Positions 1-7,211 of a stretch of 64,000 nucleotides of DNA are shown here, piece by piece. The position numbers were made by a program, and so were the translations under genes. The stretch comes from Olsenella porci. Lineage in GTDB: Bacteria > Actinomycetota > Coriobacteriia > Coriobacteriales > Atopobiaceae. A model generated the notes under the pieces. That model was given only the letters and a program-made list of their open reading frames with translations, had not been told where the DNA came from and searched no databases. Location of the stretch: assembly GCF_009695875.1 (NCBI RefSeq), contig NZ_VUNC01000006.1:93938-157937 (forward strand). Reading direction: 5' to 3'. Each line of letters starts with the position of its first letter. Positions within the stretch are counted from its first letter, which is position 1.

Positions 1-395
1 AGGAGCACGCGAGGCACGCCCTCGCGCTGTAGGACCCCGTCGATCTTCTCCAGCATGTCACACGCATGGAAGTCTATGCGCGAGAGGTTCACCGAAACGG
101 GGACGACCGGCCTGTCCTCGGCAAGCAAGGTGCCGAGCAAATGGGCAACCTGGGAGACGATCTTCAGGTCCATGCGCCATATGAGATTCCTGCGCTCGAG
201 CACGGGAACGAAGGCGGCGGGGGAGAGCAGGCCATAGGTGGGGTCATCCCATCTGGCAAGTGCCTCCATGCCGCAGATGCGTCCCGTGAGGGTGCGCTGC
301 ACCGGCTGAAAGTATGGCCGTATCCACCCCTCTTCGAGCGCCTGGCTCAGACGATCGAGAACGTATGACTCATTTGGACGAACTCGCTGTGCCAT
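1..395 (-). CDS. EAL-domain protein (c-di-GMP phosphodiesterase type), C-terminus cut by window edge
   Basis: The minus strand from an ATG at 395 is open to the window edge (131 codons). It reads as the N-terminal part of an EAL domain. YFQPV lies at residues 28-32, the signature MEALARW at 43-49 (Glu44 would bind metal), and SVNLS at 101-105 (Asn103 would bind metal). EAL domains hydrolyse cyclic di-GMP. No GGDEF or sensor domain precedes it in this reading frame, so it looks like a stand-alone EAL protein. Whether it is catalytically complete cannot be judged because the second half lies outside the window. The ribosome site is weak (GGAAG about 10 nt upstream). Confidence 0.8.
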   Translation of the reverse strand, partial: MAQRVRPNESYVLDRLSQALEEGWIRPYFQPVQRTLTGRICGMEALARWDDPTYGLLSPAAFVPVLERRNLIWRMDLKIVSQVAHLLGTLLAEDRPVVPVSVNLSRIDFHACDMLEKIDGVLQREGVPRVL

Positions 396-752
396 GAGAC
401 CCCGGCTTCCACTGCCAGAAATGGCTTTTAATTTTGTGATAAGTGTAGTCCCATTCTGCATAGCCGATGCGCGAGCGGTCCATGGATGGCAGCCTTCGTG
501 GGGGCATCACCGTCCGCTTGGCCGGGGGATGGCAAGCTGCATGGGGCCGAAACGAGGGTTCGGGCCATGGGCATCATCGAGAAGGGGCGTGATTCGTCCA
601 AGCGGGCTTCGGGCGGCATCGGGGGCAAACCCCCACGCCAGGAGCCAAAACGGGGGGCACGGCGGCGCTCTCCGTGTCCCCCTGCCCCTGCGCGGCTGGT
701 TGTTGTTACGGCTCCGATCTGCGCAGATGCCGCGTGTCGGGTGCCGAGCCCT
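396..752. other. Gene-free stretch between EAL gene and DUF2798 gene
   Basis: No convincing gene is seen. The part near 420-470 is AT-richer than the surroundings and probably carries the minus-strand promoter of the EAL gene. A short GGGGG/CCCCC hairpin with loop CAAA lies at 621-634, downstream of the DUF2798 stop, but it lacks a U-run. Open frames here on both strands have no recognisable protein features. Confidence 0.4.
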
Positions 753-1280
753 CTATGCCTCCCTGGCTGCGGACGCCCCCGCCGCTTCGATGTTGGCGGC
801 GGACTCCACGTGAACCTCCTCGCCCCTCCTGAAGGCAAGGCGGAACAGCAGCCTGCCCAGGGGACCTCCGAAGAAGATCTGCCATGCCAGGGCCATGGGA
901 AAGTTCAGTGCCGCGGTCTGCAGCCAGGTTCCAACCAGACCGGCAGACGAATACTCCTTGAAGAGGAAGGTGGCAAACAGGCTCATGGCGGGGCACATCA
1001 GGCATACCGTCAGGGAGCAGCGGATGAGCAGCATCCAAATGAGGGGCATGTCCCGGGTGACGACACGGTTCGTGAGATGGATCACGGCGCGCTCCATCAC
1101 GAACATCTCGAGCACGATTGCAACCGGCCACATGATGCGCAGCTCGCCAAACGCCATGAGAAACACCCGATCGGTCATGCCGCCGATGGCGAGGGAAATG
1201 TTATAGCAGATCATCGCGTAGACCATGATGAACACCATGATCACAGTGAAGATGAAGTTCTCGAACCTGGTTCTGGGCAT
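753..1280 (-). CDS. DUF2798 family integral membrane protein
   Basis: This 175-residue protein reads as two successive DUF2798-type units, each with two hydrophobic helices. The first unit is about residues 6-68 (starting FENFIFTVIMVFIM) and the second about 78-148. The tail (150-175) is charged and Ala-rich. The family has no established biochemical role. The start is supported by GAAGGAG 7-13 nt upstream on the minus strand. The gene stands alone and is divergent from rarA. Membrane location is clear from the sequence; function is unknown. Confidence 0.75.
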   Translation of the reverse strand: MPRTRFENFIFTVIMVFIMVYAMICYNISLAIGGMTDRVFLMAFGELRIMWPVAIVLEMFVMERAVIHLTNRVVTRDMPLIWMLLIRCSLTVCLMCPAMSLFATFLFKEYSSAGLVGTWLQTAALNFPMALAWQIFFGGPLGRLLFRLAFRRGEEVHVESAANIEAAGASAAREA

Positions 1281-1597
1281 AAAACGCGCTCCTTCTCTGA
1301 GTGACGACTGTGTTGTTCGTTATCACTAGGGGCTAGTGTGCGTTTCCAATTCGAGACCAGTATTCGATTGATGGCTGCGTGAGCCTTGGGAACATTACCA
1401 CACACGTCGCATGGCGATGCGAACTACACATTCATCGTGTGCAATCGTGTCGGCATGCGGGGGAGGGGCCTCTCGCGCCCGCCGCCCCAGCTACCTGACA
1501 GCGGACGGCACGGTTTCCGACAGGCAGTCCCCCTGGCGACGACCGCAACGAGTCCCCACGGGGGCGCCGCCCTGCTGCCGCATAGTACAATCGGGGC
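1281..1597. other. Divergent intergenic region between DUF2798 gene and rarA
   Basis: It separates two divergent genes and should carry both promoters. The only clear element is a TACAAT -10 hexamer just before rarA. No RNA gene or repeat is evident. Confidence 0.4.
1586..1591 (+). promoter_or_regulatory. -10 box of rarA, close enough to suggest a leaderless transcript
   Basis: TACAAT ends 6 nt before the rarA ATG at 1598. Transcription normally starts 6-8 nt after the -10 box, so the mRNA may begin at or next to the start codon. No purine-rich ribosome site fits between them. Confidence 0.5.
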
Positions 1598-3010
1598 ATG
1601 GATACACTCTTCAGCAACATCGAGCGCTCCAAGCGCAGGGCAAACGCCCCTCTCGCCGTCCGCATGCGTCCCCAGACCCTCGACCAGTACGTTGGCCAGG
1701 AGGAGGCGGTGGGCGAGGGGTCGTGGCTTCGTCGCGCCATCGAGCACGACACCCTCTCGTCGGTCATCCTCTACGGGCCGGCGGGGACGGGCAAGACCAC
1801 GCTCGCCAGGATCATCGCCAACACCACGCACGCAGAGTTCGTGGAGGTCTCTGCCGTCACGGGCACGGTCAAGGACCTCAGACGAGAGATCGACAACGCC
1901 AACTCGCGGCTCCTCGCCCAGGGCAGGCGCACCATCCTGTTTGTGGACGAGATCCACCGCTTCAGCCGCACGCAGCAGGACGCCCTTCTCCATGCAGTCG
2001 AGGATCGCATCGTGGTCCTGGTGGGGGCAACCACCGAGAATCCCTACTTCGAAGTCAACGGCGCGCTCATCAGCCGCTCCCGCGTCGTGGAGCTCCATCC
2101 CCTCGCCGACGATGACATCGGGGCGCTCGTGCGACGCGCCCTCATCGCAGAGGAGGGATTGCGGGGTGCCTTCACCATCGAGGACGATGCGCTGCGAGAG
2201 ATCGTGACGCTCGCCGGGGGAGACGGGCGGGCCGCCCTCACCTCGCTCGAGCTCGCCAGTCAAATGGCCCTCCCTACGGGGGACCCATCCGAGGCGGACC
2301 CGGAGCACCCCCTCGCCATCACCGTCCAGAACGTACTGGAGGCAAACCCCAGGCACGGGCTCCCGTATGACAAGTCGGGTGACATGCACTACGACATCAT
2401 CTCGGCGTTCATTAAGTCGATGCGTGGCAGCGACCCCGACGCTGCCCTCTACTGGCTCGCGCGCATGATCGACGGGGGAGAGGATCCCAAGTTCATCGCC
2501 CGCCGCATCATGATCTGCGCGAGCGAGGACATAGGAAACGCCGACCCCACCGCCCTTCTGGTGGCGGAGGCGGCCTTCAGGGCGGCGGAGGTCATTGGGT
2601 ACCCAGAGTGTCGCATCAACCTTGCCCAGGCGGCGATCTACAACGCGCTGGCACCCAAGTCCAACGCCTGCGAGGCATCCATCGACCGCGCCCTCGCCGA
2701 GGTGAGGAAGGGCCCCCGACGCGAGGTGCCCAACCACCTGCGAGACCGGCATCGTCCGGGCTCGGAGACGTATGGTGCCTACCTGTACCCCCACGACTAC
2801 CCGCAGGGATGGGTTCAGCAGCAGTATCTGCCCGACGGACTCGAGCCCGGTTCCCTGTACCATCCTGGGCCTCGCGGCTGGGAGGCCTGGCGCATCGAGG
2901 CAACCGCGCGCGATCGCGGCATCGGTCGCGGTCCCAGGCAGGGCACGGATGCGGGCGAGAGGGGCGGCACTGCCGGCGGTGGGGATGGCGTCACGCCGGG
3001 AGAGGGGTAG
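1598..3010 (+). CDS. rarA: Replication-associated recombination protein A (RarA/MgsA AAA+ ATPase)
   Basis: RarA is a clamp-loader-like AAA+ ATPase that acts at stalled replication forks. Over 470 residues it shows Walker A GPAGTGKTT (60-68), Walker B LFVDEIH (114-120) followed by RFSRTQQDALL, and a sensor-1 stretch LVGATTENP (141-149). The C-terminal oligomerisation part includes the family-typical KGPRREVPNHLRD and YLYPHDYPQGWVQQQYLP. The last ~45 residues are Gly/Arg-rich and exceed the usual family length slightly. The start is the ATG 6 nt after a -10 box, possibly leaderless. The next gene follows 53 nt later. Confidence 0.93.
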   Translation: MDTLFSNIERSKRRANAPLAVRMRPQTLDQYVGQEEAVGEGSWLRRAIEHDTLSSVILYGPAGTGKTTLARIIANTTHAEFVEVSAVTGTVKDLRREIDNANSRLLAQGRRTILFVDEIHRFSRTQQDALLHAVEDRIVVLVGATTENPYFEVNGALISRSRVVELHPLADDDIGALVRRALIAEEGLRGAFTIEDDALREIVTLAGGDGRAALTSLELASQMALPTGDPSEADPEHPLAITVQNVLEANPRHGLPYDKSGDMHYDIISAFIKSMRGSDPDAALYWLARMIDGGEDPKFIARRIMICASEDIGNADPTALLVAEAAFRAAEVIGYPECRINLAQAAIYNALAPKSNACEASIDRALAEVRKGPRREVPNHLRDRHRPGSETYGAYLYPHDYPQGWVQQQYLPDGLEPGSLYHPGPRGWEAWRIEATARDRGIGRGPRQGTDAGERGGTAGGGDGVTPGEG

Positions 3011-3063
3011 CCTGGGCGATACCCCCGCTCCTGCGTAGGCTATTCGACTTGTGGGGGTGACCG

Positions 3064-3792
3064 GTGCATCAGGCAGTCGTCGGCAACGTTCCTCTCGCCG
3101 TCATCTTCTGCGTCCCTGTCGGCCTCGCGCTTGGGAGGCCCGTATGCCGTGCCGCAGCATGGATGGAGTCACGCCGCGGGCTCTTTCCCTCTCGCCCCTC
3201 TCCGGCGAGGTCGCTTGCCTCGGGTGCTGCCCTTGCCGTCGCGTTCTCGTCGCTCGCCGTCCGCCTCGGGCCTTCCCCGAGCTTCCTGGGGCTCTCGCTC
3301 CTCGCCGCGTCCCTCGTCGTGGCATCCCTCGTCGACCTCGACTGTCGCCTCATTCCCAACGGGTGCATCCTCGCTGGCATCGCAGCCCGCCTCCTCTCCC
3401 TCGCGTTCGCGGGCGCATCTGGGGCGCTTGCGCTAGGTGACCTAGCGCGACTCCTTGCCCGTTCGGCCATCTCCGCGTGTGCCGCCTTCGCCCTGCTCTC
3501 CTTTCTCGCGCTCGTGATGGACCGCATCCTGGAAGGCGCAAGCGTCGGCGGGGGAGACGTGAAGTTGGTTTCGGTCGTGGCCCTGCACCTGGGTCTCGCG
3601 AAGGCGATCGTCGCCGTGCTCGTCGCGTGCGCCCTGGGGATCGCGTCGTGGTCAGTGTCGAGGCGCGTGCGTGGCAGCGAGGGGAGGGGGGACGGGACCT
3701 TTGCCTGGGGGCCGTCCATCGCGGTCGCCTCCTGGCTCTCGGCGCTTTGGGGCGACCAAGCGGTGGCGTGGTACCTCTCGCTCCTCGTCTGA
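3064..3792 (+). CDS. A24-family prepilin peptidase (aspartic, membrane-bound)
   Basis: Type IV prepilin leader peptidases are membrane aspartyl proteases. The two catalytic positions are visible: the first Asp in DLDCRLIPNG (91-100) and the second in VGGGDVK (161-167). Several hydrophobic helices cover the rest. At 242 residues it lacks the N-terminal cysteine-rich methyltransferase domain of PilD, so it is the short processing-only form. The GTG start is preceded by GGGGGTGA at a good distance. No pilin or pilus assembly gene is nearby, so its substrate is unknown. Confidence 0.8.
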   Translation: MHQAVVGNVPLAVIFCVPVGLALGRPVCRAAAWMESRRGLFPSRPSPARSLASGAALAVAFSSLAVRLGPSPSFLGLSLLAASLVVASLVDLDCRLIPNGCILAGIAARLLSLAFAGASGALALGDLARLLARSAISACAAFALLSFLALVMDRILEGASVGGGDVKLVSVVALHLGLAKAIVAVLVACALGIASWSVSRRVRGSEGRGDGTFAWGPSIAVASWLSALWGDQAVAWYLSLLV

Positions 3793-3840
3793 GGGTTGCG
3801 CCGTCCCCGTCGCTGCGGGTCTAAGCGATTGCAAAACGGA

Positions 3841-3846
3841 TAGAAT
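3841..3846 (+). promoter_or_regulatory. -10 box upstream of the DUF948/anti-sigma/sigma module
   Basis: TAGAAT lies about 130 nt before the DUF948 start, in the 185-nt gap after the prepilin peptidase. No matching -35 hexamer is clear. Confidence 0.35.
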
Positions 3847-3977
3847 CAGCCTAGGGCGTCTCGTCACCGCCCCGTCTGCCGAGGGGTGGCAAGCGGCGCG
3901 GAGGCTCGGTTCGCCCCGTGCCGACTGGTCTTGCCATCGGCATGCGCCACCCATGCACCCACGTTGGAGGGAAACCC

Positions 3978-4514
3978 ATGAGTCCTCTCGATCTGCTCCT
4001 CATCGCGCTCGTAGCCGTCGCAATCTGGGCCGTCGTGGAGCTTGCGCTCACCATCCGCCGCGCACGCGCCTCGGTCGACGAGGTCACCAAGGCGGCGAAC
4101 GAGACCATCGAGCAGGTCCAGCCCGTCATCGCCAAGCTTGACGGCGCCATGGACGACCTCCAGCCCAGCATCAAGCAGGTGGACCCCCTGGTGGAGAAGG
4201 CCGGCGTTGCCGTCGACCAGGCAAACGAGAGCCTCCGCCGTGTGAACGGCATCCTGGGCGACGTCTCCACCGTGTCCGGAACCGCCGCGGGCGTCACGGA
4301 GGCCGTGAACAAGGTGGCGGGAGAGGCGGCAAACTCGGTCGGCGCCGTGGTCTCGAGGATCGCGGGGAAGCCCGCGCAGGGCGAGGCAAAGCACCTCGAG
4401 CCCGCTCCTGGGACGGAGCATGAGGACGACGCCCCGCGTAATCGTGGCTATGTCACCTATGGCGAGGCGGCGGCTGACGCGCTCGCCGAGGCAGAGGACG
4501 AGCAGGACAGGTAG
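3978..4514 (+). CDS. DUF948-like single-pass membrane protein with coiled-coil tail
   Basis: The protein (178 aa) begins with a hydrophobic helix at about residues 4-26. A heptad-rich region follows (about 30-130) resembling DUF948 and phage-tail/ExoA-like coiled coils, and the tail is acidic. An upstream in-frame ATG exists at 3918, but the ATG at 3978 has GGAGGGA at ideal spacing and places the helix at the N-terminus, so it is preferred. It is first in a likely operon with a degenerate anti-sigma factor and a SigB-type sigma factor, which hints at a role in envelope-linked stress signalling. That role is inference from position only. Confidence 0.7.
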   Translation: MSPLDLLLIALVAVAIWAVVELALTIRRARASVDEVTKAANETIEQVQPVIAKLDGAMDDLQPSIKQVDPLVEKAGVAVDQANESLRRVNGILGDVSTVSGTAAGVTEAVNKVAGEAANSVGAVVSRIAGKPAQGEAKHLEPAPGTEHEDDAPRNRGYVTYGEAAADALAEAEDEQDR

Positions 4515-4560
4515 GCGTCCCCACGGCCGTGTGGGACGGAACGAGGAACCCGGGAGAGAG

Positions 4561-4932
4561 ATGTCAGAGAGCAACGTGAGCCTCAGCGTTCCGGCTGAGG
4601 CGGGATATGCGCGCGCCGTCCGCATGATGGCGGCAAACCTCGCGGTCATGTGCGACATGAGCGTCGACGACGTGGAAGACGTCCGCATGGCGGCGGAGGA
4701 GGGCTTCGTCTACAGCTGCGCCACCGCCCCCAAGGCGTGTGACGTGAGCTTCTCGATGGGTGATGGCGCCTTCTCCATGGACTTCTCGCTTGGCGAGCGT
4801 GACATCGAGGAGGCGGAGCCCACGGAGGACCTCGGTCTGGTGGAGCTGCTGCTCCAGGCGGTCTGCGACGAATGCGAGGTAGCGGGCGGAGCCCTTCACC
4901 TCGTGAAGCGGAACGGCGGTGCGCATGCCTAA
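4561..4932 (+). CDS. RsbW/SpoIIAB-like anti-sigma factor, apparently degenerate
   Basis: This 123-residue protein has the size and fold signature of serine-kinase anti-sigma factors. VRMAAEEG (41-48) corresponds to the N-box region, and DLGLVELLLQAVCDE (90-104) corresponds to the glycine-rich C-terminal segment. The Asn expected four residues after the N-box Glu appears replaced (V or Y). The middle G-box is not recognisable, so ATP binding and kinase activity are doubtful. It overlaps the sigma gene by 8 nt, the usual arrangement for an anti-sigma/sigma pair. No anti-anti-sigma gene (RsbV type) is adjacent. Confidence 0.7.
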   Translation: MSESNVSLSVPAEAGYARAVRMMAANLAVMCDMSVDDVEDVRMAAEEGFVYSCATAPKACDVSFSMGDGAFSMDFSLGERDIEEAEPTEDLGLVELLLQAVCDECEVAGGALHLVKRNGGAHA

Positions 4933-5758
4933 CGCGGAGGGCACGGAGGAGCGGAGGGCAGCTCGCCGCCGCCTGTCGGCACGCGCCCCCAAGGGGAAGC
5001 TCGCGTGGGACAAGGAGCGCACGCGTGAGCTGTTCCGTCGCTACAAGGAGGAAGGTGACGAGGAGGCCAGGGAGCAGCTCATCGTGAGCCACCTCAACCT
5101 CGTCAGGTTCCTTGCCTCCAAGTTCAAGAACAGGGGAGAGCCACTGGACGACCTCATCCAGGTGGGGACCATCGGTCTTATCAAGGCGATCGACCGCTTT
5201 GATCCCTCGCGCGGCCTGGAGTTCACGACCTTCGCCACGCCCACGATCCTGGGCGAAATCAAGCGCCACTTCCGCGACAAGGGGTGGTCGGTGAGGGTCC
5301 CGCGCAGGCTCCAGGAGCTCTCCGCCAAGGTCAACCAGGTCACGGACGAGCTCACCAAGGAGCTCCAGCGCAGTCCCTCGGTCGAGGAGATCGCCAACGC
5401 CCTGGGGACCTCGGTGGATGAGGTCCTGGAGGCCATGGAATCGTCGAGCGCCTACAGCTCCGTCCCGCTCGAGGGGACGGGCTCCAACTCGGACGACGAC
5501 GCGCCGTCGGTGATCGACCACTACATCACCGAGGACGAGAACCTGGCGTCGTCGGACGACCGCATGGTCATCGAGGACGCCATCCGGGACTTCTCCCCTC
5601 GTGAGCAGGACATCATCCGTATGCGTTTCATCGAGGGCATGACCCAGGTCGAGATCGCCAAGAAGCTCGGCATCTCTCAGGTCCAGGTCTCGCGTCTTCT
5701 CCGCAGAACCCTCAAGAAGATCCAAGAGAAGATTGACCCTGAAGGTCTTATGCACTAG
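4925..5758 (+). CDS. SigB/SigF-family alternative sigma factor
   Basis: It is a 277-residue sigma-70 group 3 protein. Region 2 includes LDDLIQVGTIGLIKAIDRFD, followed by EFTTFATPTILGEIKRHFRDK typical of SigB/SigF. Region 3 includes VPRRLQELSAKV. Region 4 includes SPREQDIIRMRFIEGMTQ and a helix-turn-helix ending QVQVSRLLRR. The ATG at 4925 overlaps the preceding stop, implying translational coupling; an upstream in-frame GTG at 4919 is an alternative. It probably directs a stress or developmental regulon and is held by the upstream anti-sigma protein. Confidence 0.9.
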   Translation: MPNAEGTEERRAARRRLSARAPKGKLAWDKERTRELFRRYKEEGDEEAREQLIVSHLNLVRFLASKFKNRGEPLDDLIQVGTIGLIKAIDRFDPSRGLEFTTFATPTILGEIKRHFRDKGWSVRVPRRLQELSAKVNQVTDELTKELQRSPSVEEIANALGTSVDEVLEAMESSSAYSSVPLEGTGSNSDDDAPSVIDHYITEDENLASSDDRMVIEDAIRDFSPREQDIIRMRFIEGMTQVEIAKKLGISQVQVSRLLRRTLKKIQEKIDPEGLMH

Positions 5759-5792
5759 GGCGTGCAAAAACCGCCCGGCACTCCCCTGCTGC

Positions 5793-5798
5793 TACAAT
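5793..5798 (+). promoter_or_regulatory. -10 box of the AI-2E/PerM-type permease gene
   Basis: TACAAT lies 34 nt upstream of the chosen TTG start and just after the sigma gene stop. A GGGGGAG ribosome site follows it. Confidence 0.5.
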
Positions 5799-5831
5799 GA
5801 CTTCCCGTCAAACAGCGGGGGAGTGCTTCTA

Positions 5832-7091
5832 TTGGTTCATACGTCACGGGACTCAGGCGAGTCGGAAACGAGCTATCGCAAGGCGCTGCACGTGGGTGCC
5901 CATGCGTGGGCACTCATCGGCGTTCTCGTCGCCGTGGTGCTCCTGGCCCAGGTCGCCGGGCTCGTCTCGCAAGCCCTCGAGCTACTTCTCGTCGGCGTCA
6001 TCCTCGGCTTCATCTGCAGTCCCGTTACCAACTGGCTCGAGGACCGCAATGTTCCCAGGGCGCTCGCCGCGTTCCTCGCCCTCGTGTTCGTGCTCGCGGT
6101 CTTCGTCCTGGTCGTCGTTCTGCTTGCCCCGCCGTTCGTGAGCCAGCTCATGCAGGTCCTCCAGCGCGTTCCGTACTACGTTGAGCAGGTTCGCTCCGCG
6201 ATCGCTGAATTTTGGACCCAGTACGGCACCTCTGAGACCGCCGACGTGAAGGAGAGCCTGGACCAGACGGTCGCCTCGCTCTCCAACCTGGGCGTCAAAA
6301 TGGCATCGGATGCCACGGCCAAGCTCTCGAACGGCCTCATCAGCAATGTCGTCTCCACGGTAAACAACGTCTTCACCATCTTCCTGGGGCTCGTCGTGGC
6401 CTACTGGCTCGCCAAGGACTACCCGGGCATCGTCCGCGAGGCAACGGTCATCGCCGGGCCCCGCCACCGCGATAACCTCCTCGTGCTCCTGTCCATCCTC
6501 AGCAAGTCGATGGGTGGCTACATGCGAGGCATCGTGATCACGTCCACCGTGGGTGGGTTTCTCTCGTTCCTCGGGTTCTCTCTCATCGGGCACCCCTTTG
6601 CGGGGCTCATGGGCATTGTGGTGGGCATCTTCCACTTTGTCCCCGTCATCGGCCCCTGGCTCGCCGCTGCCATCGCGGCGCTTCTCGCCCTCTCGGTGAG
6701 CCCCATGCTCGCCCTCGAGTCGATCATCGTCTCGGTCGTGGCACAGAACGTCACGGACAACCTGGTCTCGCCCCTGGTCATGCAGTCCGCGGTCAGGGTC
6801 CACCCGATCCTCTCGCTCACGGGGATCATCATCGGCAACGCCCTGGGCGGCGTCCTCGGCATGGCGCTCGCCATCCCGCTCACCGCGGCGGCGCGCGGTA
6901 TCTTCGTGTTCTACTTCGAAAAGAGGACGGGGAGGCAGCTCGTCTCCGAGAACGGAAGGCTCTTCAAGGGGGATCGCTTCGCATATGACGACGGGTCGCC
7001 CAAGCCCGCCTCCGACGCCCTGGACAACGATGACTTTCTCAAGGGCAGCCGCCTGGTGCCGCCCGGGGACCCCGGGGGGAGAGGGGACTGA
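5832..7091 (+). CDS. AI-2E/PerM-family transporter
   Basis: This membrane protein (about 419 aa from the chosen start) belongs to the AI-2 exporter/PerM superfamily. It has four N-terminal hydrophobic segments, a soluble periplasmic-side region about residues 120-190, and a C-terminal half with PFAGLMGIVVGIFHFVPVIG and NLVSPLVMQ, which are characteristic of the family. The reading frame extends further upstream to 5733. However, a promoter-like TACAAT lies inside that extension and GGGGGAG is 8 nt before TTG 5832, so TTG is preferred. The substrate cannot be read from sequence. The tail (380-419) is hydrophilic. Confidence 0.8.
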   Translation: MVHTSRDSGESETSYRKALHVGAHAWALIGVLVAVVLLAQVAGLVSQALELLLVGVILGFICSPVTNWLEDRNVPRALAAFLALVFVLAVFVLVVVLLAPPFVSQLMQVLQRVPYYVEQVRSAIAEFWTQYGTSETADVKESLDQTVASLSNLGVKMASDATAKLSNGLISNVVSTVNNVFTIFLGLVVAYWLAKDYPGIVREATVIAGPRHRDNLLVLLSILSKSMGGYMRGIVITSTVGGFLSFLGFSLIGHPFAGLMGIVVGIFHFVPVIGPWLAAAIAALLALSVSPMLALESIIVSVVAQNVTDNLVSPLVMQSAVRVHPILSLTGIIIGNALGGVLGMALAIPLTAAARGIFVFYFEKRTGRQLVSENGRLFKGDRFAYDDGSPKPASDALDNDDFLKGSRLVPPGDPGGRGD

Positions 7092-7211
7092 CCTCCCCTC
7101 GCCATCACGCCGAGGAGCATTTGTCCGTCTCGCTTGGGACGCAAGCACGTATCATTGAACGGCATGACAACGGGCGCCGCTGGCGCGCGCAACCAAAACG
7201 CAAGGAGAAGC

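Noticed and set aside
486..1304. 272-residue plus-strand frame at 486-1304
   Set aside because: It is antisense to the DUF2798 gene, low in complexity and rich in His/Gly/Arg; the minus-strand protein has clear membrane helices.
7092..7211. T-box riboswitch before alaS
   Set aside because: The gap is only 120 nt and no T-box core motif or specifier stem is seen.
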